Of a DNA stretch of 64,000 nt, positions 26,262 through 34,936 are shown one piece after another; positions within the stretch are counted from its first letter, which is position 1; each line of letters opens with the position of its first letter. Both the position numbers and the translations under genes were made by a program. The stretch is taken from contig NZ_RRYW01000003.1 in assembly GCF_014861365.1 (NCBI RefSeq), positions 1 to 64,000 on the forward strand. Reading direction: 5' to 3'. A model generated the notes under the pieces. That model was given only the letters and a program-made list of their open reading frames with translations. It made no database searches and was not told the DNA's origin. Source of the stretch: Psychrobacter sp. FME6. Lineage in GTDB: Bacteria > Pseudomonadota > Gammaproteobacteria > Pseudomonadales > Moraxellaceae.

Positions 26262-26954
26262 ATGATGAGTTTTGATAGTATGTTTATGACCACCCTTGCT
26301 GCGATATTATTAACCTTAGTAGCACACGTGATAGCTCGCATACTGGCGCGCAAGCTCTCATGGTTGCCTATGGTGATTACTGCACTGGCTTTGGTGCTAT
26401 TGTTTTTGTTTATTTTGCAATGGGATTACAATCATTATTATAGTGCGGCCAAACCGGTATTTGACCACCTGTTAGGCTACGTTACTGTACTGTTGGCTGT
26501 GCCATTGGCAGCCATGAACTTTAAAGGCTTGCCGGTCAAAAAACTGACGATGATTGTCATGCTGGCCAGTTTGGTTGGGGCGTTGCTACCGATGTCATTG
26601 GCGTATGTATTTTCACTCAGCCACGACACCATACTTGCTTTTGCTACTCGTTCGGTGACCACACCGATTGGGTTGAGTATCGCAGATTTAATTAAAGCAC
26701 CTCTGGCTATGGCAAACCTAATTATTATTGTCTCAGGAATTATTGGTGGTACGTTGGCGCGCTTTATGTTTCGCGGTATCGATGATGATCGCGCCAAAGG
26801 GTTGGCGCTTGGCTTGGCCGCTCATGCATTTGGTACGGTAGAAGCCTGGCAAATCAGTCATACCGCTGGTCGTTATGCGGCATTTGGCTTGGCGGTGAAT
26901 GGTCTAGTAACCGCCGTTTGGGTGCCTATCTTTATCACGGCGCTTTCCATTTAA
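26262..26954 (+). CDS. lrgB: LrgB/CidB family membrane protein
   Basis: The 230-residue partner of LrgA, with about seven membrane helices. The family motif region is present: ATRSVTTPIGLSIADLIKAPLAMANL, followed by GLALGLAAHAFGTVEAWQ and AFGLAVNGLVTAVWVP. AAGGA precedes the ATG pair at 26262/26265. Whether the pair tunes autolysis or exports a metabolite in Gram-negatives is not settled. The next gene, 847 bp downstream, is a lytic transglycosylase, but repeats separate them. Confidence 0.9.
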   Translation: MMSFDSMFMTTLAAILLTLVAHVIARILARKLSWLPMVITALALVLLFLFILQWDYNHYYSAAKPVFDHLLGYVTVLLAVPLAAMNFKGLPVKKLTMIVMLASLVGALLPMSLAYVFSLSHDTILAFATRSVTTPIGLSIADLIKAPLAMANLIIIVSGIIGGTLARFMFRGIDDDRAKGLALGLAAHAFGTVEAWQISHTAGRYAAFGLAVNGLVTAVWVPIFITALSI

Positions 26955-27048
26955 TCGTGTTTAATAAAACTTCTATTTAACTAAAACAAAGCTTTATTAG
27001 TAAACATAGTCGATACTGAATAAAATGAATACACCACACTATACTATA

Positions 27049-27197
27049 CTATAGCTGATTCACTTTAAAACTGATACGAGTGCTACTGGAGTAAATTTTT
27101 CGCCGCCTCTGTCACGCCTGCGAACAGCAAGCAAGAAAAATTAGCACCAGTAGCACGGGATTATTGACGTGTCGATTTTATTTAGAACTGACTATAA
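27049..27197 (+). repeat. R1 palindromic repeat, copy 4
   Basis: Begins ACTATAGCTGATTCACTTTA, has a core TCGCCGCCTCTGTCACGCCT and CGAACAGCAAGCAAGAAAAA, and ends GTCGATTTTATTTAGAACTG. It is nearly identical to 10499-10660 in the core. Confidence 0.75.
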
Positions 27198-27397
27198 GTG
27201 TCTCTTTTATATGGACCTGACTATAATAGCTCATTACCATTAAAATATTAGCAGTGATAAATAAGCTTAAAAAACAGTGGACTAAAGCATGATTCAATGC
27301 CCTTAAAAACGTTAGGGTATTGATTTTTTTACAAATTAATCGCGACTTTTGTATTTCGTTCGGATAATCACATGCGTTGAAAAGTTATTATATGTTA

Positions 27398-27667
27398 TAG
27401 GGGCTGTATAGAATTCAGCTAAGGAACTGACAGAGACTATTTTTTAGGCAGTTCGACGCCAAAAATAGTAAGTTTAGTTATTCTAAGCGCGATAGTTTTG
27501 GCTATGAAGTGGCAAAAAATAGTCCTGTTCCTTCGGACTGATGCTAAAATCGCCCCAGACGTTGTTGTAAATCTAGCTAAGGTCTCGACATTACCTTCGA
27601 TTTACGCCTAGTCTGGAATTATTTTAGCGATCAGCAGTCCTAATAGATGAATTCTATACAGCCCCTA
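27398..27667 (+). mobile_element. 270-bp transposase-less element (MITE) with 19-bp terminal inverted repeats
   Basis: Perfect 19-bp inverted termini: TAGGGGCTGTATAGAATTC at 27398-27416 and its complement at 27649-27667. The right end is identical to the IS end at 37-55. The interior has no transposase frame but a strong second inverted repeat: the arm from GGACTG at 27535 to CCAGAC at 27560 pairs with 27611-27640. No clear target-site duplication was seen. Confidence 0.85.
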
Positions 27668-27867
27668 GTAAGCAAGTATTATTTTTTGTATCTATTGTGA
27701 GTGGTTTTTAATTAAACGTAGTTTTGCTGGATTGATATATCAATGATGGCTGCAAACACGGCAACCGCTTAAACGCGCAAAATAATAGACCTATAAACAA
27801 TATGTCTATAAACAGTGCGCCTATAGGCAAAGTAATTTGCTATGACTCGATAAAAAGTGATAACCCT

Positions 27868-28674
27868 ATGATGAATGTTGCAACCTTAGTGACTCGCTGC
27901 TTGTCTCCTGTTTTACTCACCGCCGTTGCTCTATCCAGTTTTTCTGTCACTGCCCAAGCGGGCAATATGTATATCTATAAAGACACAGGTGGCCAAGTCC
28001 TGCTGACCAATGTTAGTCCAAGTGGTAATTTCGATAAATTCACCAAAAAAGTGAAAGTAACCTACTACAAAGATTCTAAAATGTACGACGGTGGCAGCAA
28101 TAACTACGGTAGCAGCGCTAGCAGCAATAGCGGAAGCCGCAACTCATACGACAGTTATATTCGTGCCTCTGCTGCGCGTCACGGCGTAGATCCTGCACTT
28201 ATAAAGGCAATGATGCACACCGAGTCAGCCTTCAACCCTAATGCCCGCTCACCTGTCGGAGCGCAAGGCTTGATGCAGCTAATGCCGGCTACTGCACGCC
28301 GATTTAAAGTCAGTAATGCCTGGAATCCAGCCGAAAATATCGAAGGCTCTGCTAAATATATTGCATGGCTGATGAAGCGTTTTAATAACAATGTAGAATT
28401 TGCGATTGCAGGCTATAATGCGGGTGAAGGTAATGTCGATAAATATAACGGCATCCCTCCTTTTAAAGAAACCCGTAACTATGTCCAAAGAGTGATGAGC
28501 CGCTACCATAGCTTATATAAAAATGACGCCGGTCTTACTGAAACCAGTATGAATGCCAGTAACCAAACTGCCAATCCTAATACCAGTGGTGGCTTGCAAA
28601 ACGTCAGTTACGCGACCAATAATAATACCAATAACCCCAGCTACGCCAACTCAGCCTATGCGGCATTACGCTAA
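27868..28674 (+). CDS. Periplasmic lytic transglycosylase (SLT domain) with DUF4124
   Basis: Starting at ATG 27868 gives 268 residues with a signal peptide ending TAQA. The frame is open to 27802, but that extension precedes the signal peptide and is unlikely. A short DUF4124-like strand region (NMYIYKDTGGQVLLTNV) is followed by an SLT catalytic domain. The catalytic Glu is in MMHTESAFNPNA, followed by GAQGLMQLMPATA and the AGYNAGEGNV motif. The enzyme cleaves the MurNAc-GlcNAc bond of peptidoglycan, leaving 1,6-anhydro ends. The tail is Asn/Ser-rich. A strong terminator follows. Confidence 0.92.
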   Translation: MMNVATLVTRCLSPVLLTAVALSSFSVTAQAGNMYIYKDTGGQVLLTNVSPSGNFDKFTKKVKVTYYKDSKMYDGGSNNYGSSASSNSGSRNSYDSYIRASAARHGVDPALIKAMMHTESAFNPNARSPVGAQGLMQLMPATARRFKVSNAWNPAENIEGSAKYIAWLMKRFNNNVEFAIAGYNAGEGNVDKYNGIPPFKETRNYVQRVMSRYHSLYKNDAGLTETSMNASNQTANPNTSGGLQNVSYATNNNTNNPSYANSAYAALR

Positions 28675-28703
28675 TATAAAAACCAGCAGTAATAGCCCCA
28701 TAT

Positions 28704-28736
28704 AAAAAGCCCGCTAATGATTAGCGGGCTTTTTAT
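28704..28736. terminator. Bidirectional terminator after the transglycosylase gene
   Basis: Stem AAAAAGCCCGCTAA (28704-28717) and TTAGCGGGCTTTTT (28721-28734), loop TGA. It can also terminate tsf from the other side. Confidence 0.9.
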
Positions 28737-28800
28737 ATTTAAAAGATAAGCGATTAGCGCTATATCAAACAATCGACGTAGCACTCACTCTTTTAACATC

Positions 28801-28920
28801 TATACCATTCACAAGAATTAGAGTGGCAAGAAAAACGAGTTCAAGTACTATACCTTCAAGTACTATGTCTTATAGACTAAACAAGTTTGACACGGCCAAT
28901 CTTAATTTTTGGGTTTGGTA
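28801..28920 (+). repeat. TATACCA-ended element (family M), copy 2
   Basis: Begins TATACCATTCACAAGAATTA and ends TTTTTGGGTTTGGTA. It is about 13 bases longer than the others because TTCAAGTACTAT is duplicated inside. The right end touches the tsf stop codon (28921-28923), exactly as copy 1 touches the uraH stop. Confidence 0.75.
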
Positions 28921-29802
28921 TTATTTGTTTGCCGCTTGGGTAGCAGCAACTTCAGCAGCAAAGTCTTCTTGCTTCTTCTCGATGCCTTCACCAACTTCTA
29001 GACGTTTGAAACCAAGTACTTTTACGCCTTCAGCTTTTAATACGTCACCAACTTTTTTATCGTTGTCCATCACGTATGGCTGACGTAGTAAAGTGACTTC
29101 GTCTAGGTATTTACGTAGGCCACCTTCGATCATTTTTTCAACGATATTGTCAGGCTTGCCAGACTCTTTTGCTTTGGCTTCGATGATGTCTTTTTCGCGT
29201 GCTAGTACGTCAGCAGCAACGTCTTCGTCATCGACAGCAACTGGGTTAAATGCAGCGATATGCATGGCAAGATTTTTGCCAGTTTCTGCATTACCGCCTT
29301 CAAAAGATACCACTACACCGATACGTAGGCCGTGACGGTATGAGGCAATATTAGCGCCCTCTAGCGTTTCAACACGGCGAACTTGGATGTTTTCACCGAT
29401 TTTCTGTACCAATGATACGCGTGCTTCTTCAACCGTTTGACCATCGCCATACGGTAGCTCAGAGATAGCAGCGACATCAGTGACGTTGTTTTCTAGGGCA
29501 AGGTTAGCCACTTTTTCTGCAAATGCAGTGAAGCTGTCATCTTTTGCGACGAAGTCAGTTTGGCAGTTAACTTCTAACAAGAATGCTTTATTTTCGCCTT
29601 GAGCGATGATGATTGCGCCGTCAGCTGCGATGTTACCAGCTTTTTTAGCCGCTTTCGCTTGACCAGATTTACGTAGGTTATCAATGGCAGTTTCGACATC
29701 GCCGTTTGATTCTTCTAACGCTTTTTTACATTCCATCATGCCAAGACCAGTACGGTCACGCAATTCTTTTACCATTTTGGCAGATACTTTTACTTCTGAC
29801 AT
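28921..29802 (-). CDS. tsf: Elongation factor Ts
   Basis: EF-Ts exchanges GDP for GTP on EF-Tu. The 293-residue product has the N-terminal UBA-like module with [18 protein letters not shown], the core segment [14 protein letters not shown], and the HIAAFNP region. It follows rpsB by 235 bp on the same strand (the conserved rpsB-tsf operon); the spacer contains a strong hairpin. AAGGTAA precedes the ATG. The stop codon is directly joined to a family-M repeat. Confidence 0.98.
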   Translation of the reverse strand: MSEVKVSAKMVKELRDRTGLGMMECKKALEESNGDVETAIDNLRKSGQAKAAKKAGNIAADGAIIIAQGENKAFLLEVNCQTDFVAKDDSFTAFAEKVANLALENNVTDVAAISELPYGDGQTVEEARVSLVQKIGENIQVRRVETLEGANIASYRHGLRIGVVVSFEGGNAETGKNLAMHIAAFNPVAVDDEDVAADVLAREKDIIEAKAKESGKPDNIVEKMIEGGLRKYLDEVTLLRQPYVMDNDKKVGDVLKAEGVKVLGFKRLEVGEGIEKKQEDFAAEVAATQAANK

Positions 29803-29891
29803 AAGAGTTACCTTTTATTATGTATGGGGGTGCACGTGCACGATACTTATTTAGACGTATTTAAACGTGCTTAAATGCTGTTTAGCGTGTC

Positions 29892-29933
29892 AATAATAAG
29901 GCATGACGAGTAAAACTACATCATGCCTATTAT
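29892..29933 (-). promoter_or_regulatory. Hairpin in the rpsB-tsf intergenic region
   Basis: AATAATAAGGCATGA (29892-29906) pairs with TCATGCC-TATTAT (29921-29933) with a single-base bulge. There is no T-run, so it is more likely an attenuator, processing site or stabilising element than a full terminator. Confidence 0.5.
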
Positions 29934-30037
29934 GAACTTATACGTATGAGCTTATACGCTGTTAATAACTTTATATGGCTGCTAATAGGTTGACTATCAA
30001 GACATCCTTACAAAGTTAAACCTTATCGGTCAGCAAT

Positions 30038-30856
30038 TTATTCTGCTGGAGTAGCCGCTTCTTCTGCTTTGGCTTCAGCTGGTGCTTCTTCAGTAGCAGC
30101 AGGCGCTTGCTCTGCAGCTTCTTGTGCTTGGTCAGCTTTGCCGCCAGCTTGAGTCTGTGCGTATTCTTTACCAGCGATAATCGCATCAGCCATAGAAGTT
30201 ACGTACAAAGTCACCGCACGGATAGCATCATCGTTAGCTGGGATGATGTAATCAACGTCGTCAGGGCTAGAGTTGGTATCAACGATACCGATAACTGGGA
30301 TACCTAGATTTTTGGCTTCTTTGATAGCAATTGCTTCGTGATCAACGTCTACAACGAAGATTGCGTCAGGTAGGCCGCCCATGTCTTTGATACCGCCCAA
30401 TGAACGCTCAAGTTTTTCCATATCGCGAGTACGCTCTAACGCTTCACGCTTGGTAAGCTTAGCGAAAGTACCGTCTTCTGCTTGTTTCTCAAGCTCTTTT
30501 AGACGATTGATTGACTGGCGTAGTGTTTTCCAGTTAGTCAACATACCACCTAACCAGCGATGGTCAACGTATGGCATGCCAGCACGAGTCGCTTGCTCAG
30601 CGATGATGCCGCTTGCTGCGCGTTTGGTACCAACAAATAATACTTTGTTTTTCTTCGCAGCTAGGCCATTTACGTAAGTCAATGCTTCGTTAAACGCTTT
30701 TACGGTGTGCTCTAAGTTGATGATGTGAATCTTGTTACGCGCACCAAAGATGTATGGACCCATTTTTGGGTTCCAAAAACGTGTTTGGTGACCAAAGTGA
30801 GCGCCGGCTTGTAATAAGTCGCGCATTTCGATTTTGGTTGGATTGTTTGTAGCCAT
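30038..30856 (-). CDS. rpsB: 30S ribosomal protein S2
   Basis: S2 of the small subunit. The frame is open to 30895, but the ATG at 30856 (AGGAT upstream) gives [26 protein letters not shown] and 272 residues. Signatures include [23 protein letters not shown], and [13 protein letters not shown]. The C-terminus ends in an Ala/Glu-rich acidic tail ([19 protein letters not shown]), longer than in E. coli. It is first gene of the rpsB-tsf operon. Confidence 0.98.
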   Translation of the reverse strand: MATNNPTKIEMRDLLQAGAHFGHQTRFWNPKMGPYIFGARNKIHIINLEHTVKAFNEALTYVNGLAAKKNKVLFVGTKRAASGIIAEQATRAGMPYVDHRWLGGMLTNWKTLRQSINRLKELEKQAEDGTFAKLTKREALERTRDMEKLERSLGGIKDMGGLPDAIFVVDVDHEAIAIKEAKNLGIPVIGIVDTNSSPDDVDYIIPANDDAIRAVTLYVTSMADAIIAGKEYAQTQAGGKADQAQEAAEQAPAATEEAPAEAKAEEAATPAE

Positions 30857-31077
30857 GTTAAATATCCTATTGGTTGGGTTATGCCTCCACATCACAAAAA
30901 CTGCCTATCTAGCGACACGCATTTGCTTTGGATGCACGTGTATAAATACAACACATAGCCATTAAGCAAATTAATCAAGTCGCCAAACACCCAGCAATTT
31001 TTTGCCATGATGTGTGTGTCATTGGTTGATGGGTGGGTTTAAAAAAGTGAGCCATGATTTTAACTTAACAATACTAA

Positions 31078-31083
31078 ATTATA
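31078..31083 (-). promoter_or_regulatory. Candidate -10 box for rpsB
   Basis: Minus strand reads TATAAT about 220 bases before the rpsB start. No convincing -35 hexamer sits 17 bases upstream (GATAAA-like only), so this is tentative. Confidence 0.3.
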
Positions 31084-31179
31084 AAAATAGCTGCGCTGTA
31101 TTTTATCATATAACGCTTGGCGACTGCTAGTGCTATTATGCTGTTTGAGCGTATGATATGGTCAATCGACTATAAAAGA

Positions 31180-31303
31180 GGTAGATTCAAAATAGCGTTC
31201 TACTGGTATAAATTTTTCTGGCGTGCTGTGCCTGCGCAGACAGAGGCTGCAAAAAATTCATACCAGTCCCGCTGTATCGATTTTATACTGAACTCACTAT
31301 ATC
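31180..31303 (+). repeat. R1 palindromic repeat, copy 5 (inverted core)
   Basis: TACTGGTATAAATTTTTC and GAAAAATTC-like arms flank a core GCGTGCTGTGCCTGCGCAGA reading opposite to the copies at 10499 and 27049. The end GTATCGATTTTATACTGAAC matches the other copies. Confidence 0.7.
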
Positions 31304-31312
31304 AGTGATGGA

Positions 31313-31762
31313 TTAAGCGATACAGATACCTATCACTGCCTTATAACCACGCCAGGTAAATGGTGTGACATAGCTTTGGCGGTCTTTGGGCAAATAAGAC
31401 ACGCTTGGCGCGCCCTCAACGATATGCGGCGGAGAGATAATAAACTCCGAGCCAAACTCAGTGCGCGCATTGCCAGAGATGGTATTTGCCATCTCACCCA
31501 ACAAGTCTTTCATCATCGTCATTGATGAATCAGGCTCGCCCATTACTTTTATCACCTCTCGCAGCATCACACTTGGCGCACTCACATACACACAGCCTTC
31601 AAGAGGACCTGATATCTCGATGACACCACTAAAATCATAACCAACCGCACTCTTGTTATGATTTAAATAAGGGGTATCAATAGACACATCCGAGCCATCA
31701 ATCTGCGCAAAAAACGCATTGATTGAGCTAAGAAACACACCTAGTTTTTCTACTTTAACCAT
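31313..31762 (-). CDS. CheX-like phosphatase-fold protein 2
   Basis: A 149-residue CheX/CheC-type protein. The active-site motif E-x-x-N is in LGEMANTISGNA (Glu90, Asn93), and the C-terminal strand pattern of the fold is present. CheX proteins remove phosphate from CheY-type receivers. It is paralogous to the next gene upstream (FFAQIDGSDVSIDTPYL against YFNQFGGEELVADTPYL). It is the last gene of a four-gene operon, 38 bp after its paralogue. Here it should act on the receiver encoded two genes upstream, or on another receiver (inference). Confidence 0.85.
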   Translation of the reverse strand: MVKVEKLGVFLSSINAFFAQIDGSDVSIDTPYLNHNKSAVGYDFSGVIEISGPLEGCVYVSAPSVMLREVIKVMGEPDSSMTMMKDLLGEMANTISGNARTEFGSEFIISPPHIVEGAPSVSYLPKDRQSYVTPFTWRGYKAVIGICIA

Positions 31763-31800
31763 AATATATTACTATCCAACTTTATTACGTGGCAGCAGTA

Positions 31801-32250
31801 TTAATCCTGCAAACAGACCACAATCTCGCCTACTTGCGAATGCCAAGTGATGGGAATGATAAAAGAACGCTCATCGTTCGGCAACACGATACTTTGTGGC
31901 GCGCCTTTGAACACAAACGGTACAGAAATATGAAACTCTGAGCCAAATTCTTTACGTGCATTGCCTGCGATGGTATTTGCTACTTCACCGGCTAAATCGA
32001 TATAATTCTCATCACTTTTATCGGTTTCACCCATGCTATCCAATATAGAGGACAGTAATTGACGGGTCGCCGAAAAATACACCACGCCTTTTTGTCCACC
32101 TGATATACCAATCACACCCGTATAATCATGAACTTTTGGCTGCTTGTTTTCCAACAAATAAGGGGTATCAGCAACGAGCTCTTCTCCGCCAAACTGATTA
32201 AAATAATTGCTAATAATACTTAAAAAAATCTGTAGCTTTTGTTCTTTCAT
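31801..32250 (-). CDS. CheX-like phosphatase-fold protein 1
   Basis: 149 residues from the ATG at 32250; a GTG at 32256 would add two residues. The active motif is in LAGEVANTIAGNARKEFG. The sequence is clearly related to the downstream protein but not a recent duplicate, since many positions differ outside the motif. Both keep the Glu and Asn, so both are probably active. It lies 29 bp after the receiver gene. Two intact CheX-like proteins beside one receiver is unusual. Confidence 0.85.
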   Translation of the reverse strand: MKEQKLQIFLSIISNYFNQFGGEELVADTPYLLENKQPKVHDYTGVIGISGGQKGVVYFSATRQLLSSILDSMGETDKSDENYIDLAGEVANTIAGNARKEFGSEFHISVPFVFKGAPQSIVLPNDERSFIIPITWHSQVGEIVVCLQD

Positions 32251-32279
32251 AATCACATCTACTTAAGTCATTGAATGGT

Positions 32280-32642
32280 TTAGTCTTGCATCAACTCATG
32301 CAAAGACTCTACAAGCTCTTCTTCTGAAAAAGGCTTGCATAAAAATCCGCTGGCACCCAACGACAACGCTTCAATACCCGTAGCCTTATCAGACAACGCT
32401 GACACGACCAAAATACGGACTTCAGGGTCAATCGCAATGATCTTTTCAATACACTCAAGTCCGTCCATCTGCGGCATGGTCAAGTCCATGGTAATCACAT
32501 CAGGACGATGAATATTGAACTTTTCAATAGCTTGAACGCCACTGGTTGCCGTAGCAACCAACATAAACTGCCCTGAATCATACGCGCGCTGAATACGGTT
32601 TCGGATGATATTTGAATCATCAACAATCATTAATTTATGCAT
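32280..32642 (-). CDS. CheY-like single-domain response regulator
   Basis: A 120-residue stand-alone receiver. The acidic pair is Asp8-Asp9 (MIVDDSN), the phosphoacceptor Asp53 (VITMDLTMPQMDG), the switch Ser/Thr in VVSALSD, and Lys103 in GFLCKPFSEEEL. There is no DNA-binding output domain, so it acts by protein contact, as CheY or as a phosphorelay intermediate. It lies 59 bp after the kinase gene and immediately before two CheX-like genes, so kinase, receiver and phosphatases form a complete phosphorylation cycle. Confidence 0.93.
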   Translation of the reverse strand: MHKLMIVDDSNIIRNRIQRAYDSGQFMLVATATSGVQAIEKFNIHRPDVITMDLTMPQMDGLECIEKIIAIDPEVRILVVSALSDKATGIEALSLGASGFLCKPFSEEELVESLHELMQD

Positions 32643-32701
32643 AACCTATTACCTGTAATGAGGTACGTGGTCATCCTTAACCGCGTACCTGTTGTCCCCA
32701 A

Positions 32702-34936
32702 TTAAGCTTTAGGTAACGTAATGACGAATTGCGTCATTTTACCCAGTTCACTATTGACATTCAGCTTGCCGCCGTAGTCTTTCACCAATGCTTTGATGAT
32801 ATCTAGACCCACACCGCGACCACCATCTTCATCGGCATCATCTCTGGTAGAGAAGCCAGAAGCAAATAGCTTTTTAAGTAAATCACCGTGAGTGAGCTGA
32901 CTTGCCTCTTCACTATTAAAGTGGTTTTCTTCAACCAGTTTATGACGGATACCATCATAGTCGATACCTTGACCGTCATCTTGCACAATCAGCATAAAGT
33001 CTTGACCAGTGTCTTGCACTTCTAGGTCAATTTTACCTGCCGCATCCTTCCCAAGAGAATGACGAACGCTTGGCGCTTCAACACCATGTACCACAGCATT
33101 GCGTAGTAACTGAATACCAATCTCTTTGATAGGCTTGGCAAGATGCTCTGGGATATTGACTTGCGCTAACGTGTGGCTGTTTAGCTGTATCTGCTTGCCT
33201 TGTCTTGCGGCGATATCCTTGGCAAAATCTCGATAAAATGAGAGCTGATCATCCTTTGGCTCATCGTTCAGGTCGATATCCTGACCACCAGCAATAGTGA
33301 TGCCACCAATCGATAGGCTGGCTGGCTGATGGCTAATAGCAGTATCAGGCGTTGCTGTTTTTACTGCGCTCTCTTTCGCCATCGCATCATTTAACGCAGT
33401 TGTTTTTTGCGTGGTGGCAGGTTTGGTAGGTGCTGGCGCTGAGCGGTTGATACGCTCACCGAGCGTTGCAATGGTATTAGACAAGCTCAACAAGTCATCT
33501 AAATGCACGGCAAGTGGCAAGAAATCATTACCCGATAGCTGACCTTGGTTTTGCAGCGCATGCAACTTGTCTTCAGCATCTGAGGCAATCTTAGTAAAGC
33601 TGTGCAGTTTTAGCGCAGAAGCCTCGCCTTTTAGACTGTGCATTTCGCGATAAATGGCTTTCAACTTGCTTTCTAGCTCAAATTGCGAGCTACCAGGGTT
33701 TTTCAAGATATTGTTCATCTTGTTGATATGCGCATCGGTATTGGCAATGAACTCGTTAATAATCTTCGGATTCACATTCAAGATAGTGGTGAGCATCTCA
33801 ATCTGCATATCGTTCTGAGAACGCTCTTTTTCTAAGCGCTGCTCAAGATAAACAGCATCAGAGACGTCATTGACGTTGACCAAGATACGGGCAATGTCTT
33901 TATTATCATACACGCGTGAGAATTTGAAATCTAAGAAACGGCTATTCGCGCCTTTATTGCCAGCAGCATTATGCAGCATGACTTTGTGTAGAGGGTTTAG
34001 AGAGTCCACCAGCTTTTCTTTGACTCGTGGGTTGTATAGCTGCTCAATAAACTGCTTGGTGGTGTTTAGGTCTTTATCAGAGATACGACCACGTAATACA
34101 CTGGTAAGGTTCTCACCTGCCAAGCTATCAGCACCGATAATGTCGTTTAAAGCGCGAGAATGCTGCTGACCAATCTTCAAATCTTTATCTAGCAGAAATA
34201 GACCGGTATTGACCGTTTGCATAATTTCTTGGGTTTCGCGGCGCGCCGTTATCAACTCTTCATCAGAGGATTTCAATCTACGCACAAAATATAGTACGAA
34301 TATGATGAAATATAAAATTGCGAATGAAATACCAAAAACTTGCAGATTCCGTAGGAACCCAGCACGCTGACCGTTCTCATTACCTAAACTATTACTAAGT
34401 GCGGTGGCATTATCATAAATACCTTGTGTACTCTCTCCAAACCTATCCTCTAAAGTACTTGCCGCTAAGACTGATTGTGAATCAACATAGCTGGTTGCTT
34501 CTTGTTTATAAGGCGTCCACAGATTTAAAGTGTTTTGTACATACTCAATCTGATCAGGCGCAACTGGAGGCTTATAAACATCTTCATCATCACGAATAGC
34601 AACATTACCGCCCTCATTAAGCGTAGTGATCTCTTTATCAAGCTCTTGCGTCAATTGAGTTATTTTTGCCGCTTGCGACTGTAGCGCAGATGCAGGTTGC
34701 TGCTGTTGACGCATAATATTGAGTAGATATATCTCTTGGGTGAGCGTTGGAATATCACTTCGAAGGTCCGAGCTCAACGTAGTACCAGCTCGCAAATCAC
34801 GAATCTTCAGTGAGTTATAAATACTAGTAACCAAAACACCTGACGTTAACAGTAAGAAGATAACGACTGAAACGACAATTGAGGTATAGCGGTTTTTAGA
34901 GATATCCAAATTTGAACGTGTAGAAGGTGCATCCAC
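32702..34936 (-). CDS. Membrane sensor histidine kinase with CheA-like Hpt and ATPase, no CheW domain
   Basis: The 744-residue product has TM1 at about 18-40, a periplasmic helical sensor region (about 41-200), TM2 at about 201-219, a PAS-like domain (about 232-360, TVNTGLFLLDKDLKIGQ), a coiled-coil linker, and an Hpt-type module with the likely phospho-His433 in MHSLKGEASALKLH. A disordered linker (about 498-560) precedes a CheA-type HATPase: N box LLRNAVVHGVE (Asn613), G1 DDGQGID, G2 GGRGVGLDII. There is no DHp H-box and no CheW-like C-terminus. It heads the operon with the receiver and two CheX-like proteins. The signal is unknown. Confidence 0.9.
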   Translation of the reverse strand: MDAPSTRSNLDISKNRYTSIVVSVVIFLLLTSGVLVTSIYNSLKIRDLRAGTTLSSDLRSDIPTLTQEIYLLNIMRQQQQPASALQSQAAKITQLTQELDKEITTLNEGGNVAIRDDEDVYKPPVAPDQIEYVQNTLNLWTPYKQEATSYVDSQSVLAASTLEDRFGESTQGIYDNATALSNSLGNENGQRAGFLRNLQVFGISFAILYFIIFVLYFVRRLKSSDEELITARRETQEIMQTVNTGLFLLDKDLKIGQQHSRALNDIIGADSLAGENLTSVLRGRISDKDLNTTKQFIEQLYNPRVKEKLVDSLNPLHKVMLHNAAGNKGANSRFLDFKFSRVYDNKDIARILVNVNDVSDAVYLEQRLEKERSQNDMQIEMLTTILNVNPKIINEFIANTDAHINKMNNILKNPGSSQFELESKLKAIYREMHSLKGEASALKLHSFTKIASDAEDKLHALQNQGQLSGNDFLPLAVHLDDLLSLSNTIATLGERINRSAPAPTKPATTQKTTALNDAMAKESAVKTATPDTAISHQPASLSIGGITIAGGQDIDLNDEPKDDQLSFYRDFAKDIAARQGKQIQLNSHTLAQVNIPEHLAKPIKEIGIQLLRNAVVHGVEAPSVRHSLGKDAAGKIDLEVQDTGQDFMLIVQDDGQGIDYDGIRHKLVEENHFNSEEASQLTHGDLLKKLFASGFSTRDDADEDGGRGVGLDIIKALVKDYGGKLNVNSELGKMTQFVITLPKA

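Larger units (their letters stand above)
26955..27867. other. Repeat- and MITE-filled spacer between lrgB and the transglycosylase gene
   Basis: No gene. It holds an R1 repeat (27049-27197), a 270-bp inverted-repeat element (27398-27667), and the split sequence pair shared with the ileS upstream region (27695-27756). Confidence 0.65.
30857..31312. other. rpsB leader and R1-bearing spacer
   Basis: 456 bp. The part next to rpsB should be its 5' leader, where S2 autoregulation is known in gammaproteobacteria; a recognisable S2-binding structure was not drawn. An R1 copy lies at 31180-31303. A 63-codon frame across 31117-31308 is repeat sequence and not called. Confidence 0.5.

Noticed and set aside
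27398-27667. Possible small gene inside the 270-bp element
   Set aside because: No frame of useful length with a start and ribosome-binding site; the interior is dominated by inverted repeats.
31117-31308. 63-codon forward frame before the CheX-like genes
   Set aside because: It runs through an R1 repeat and the AT-rich rpsB upstream region; a repeat-derived chance frame.
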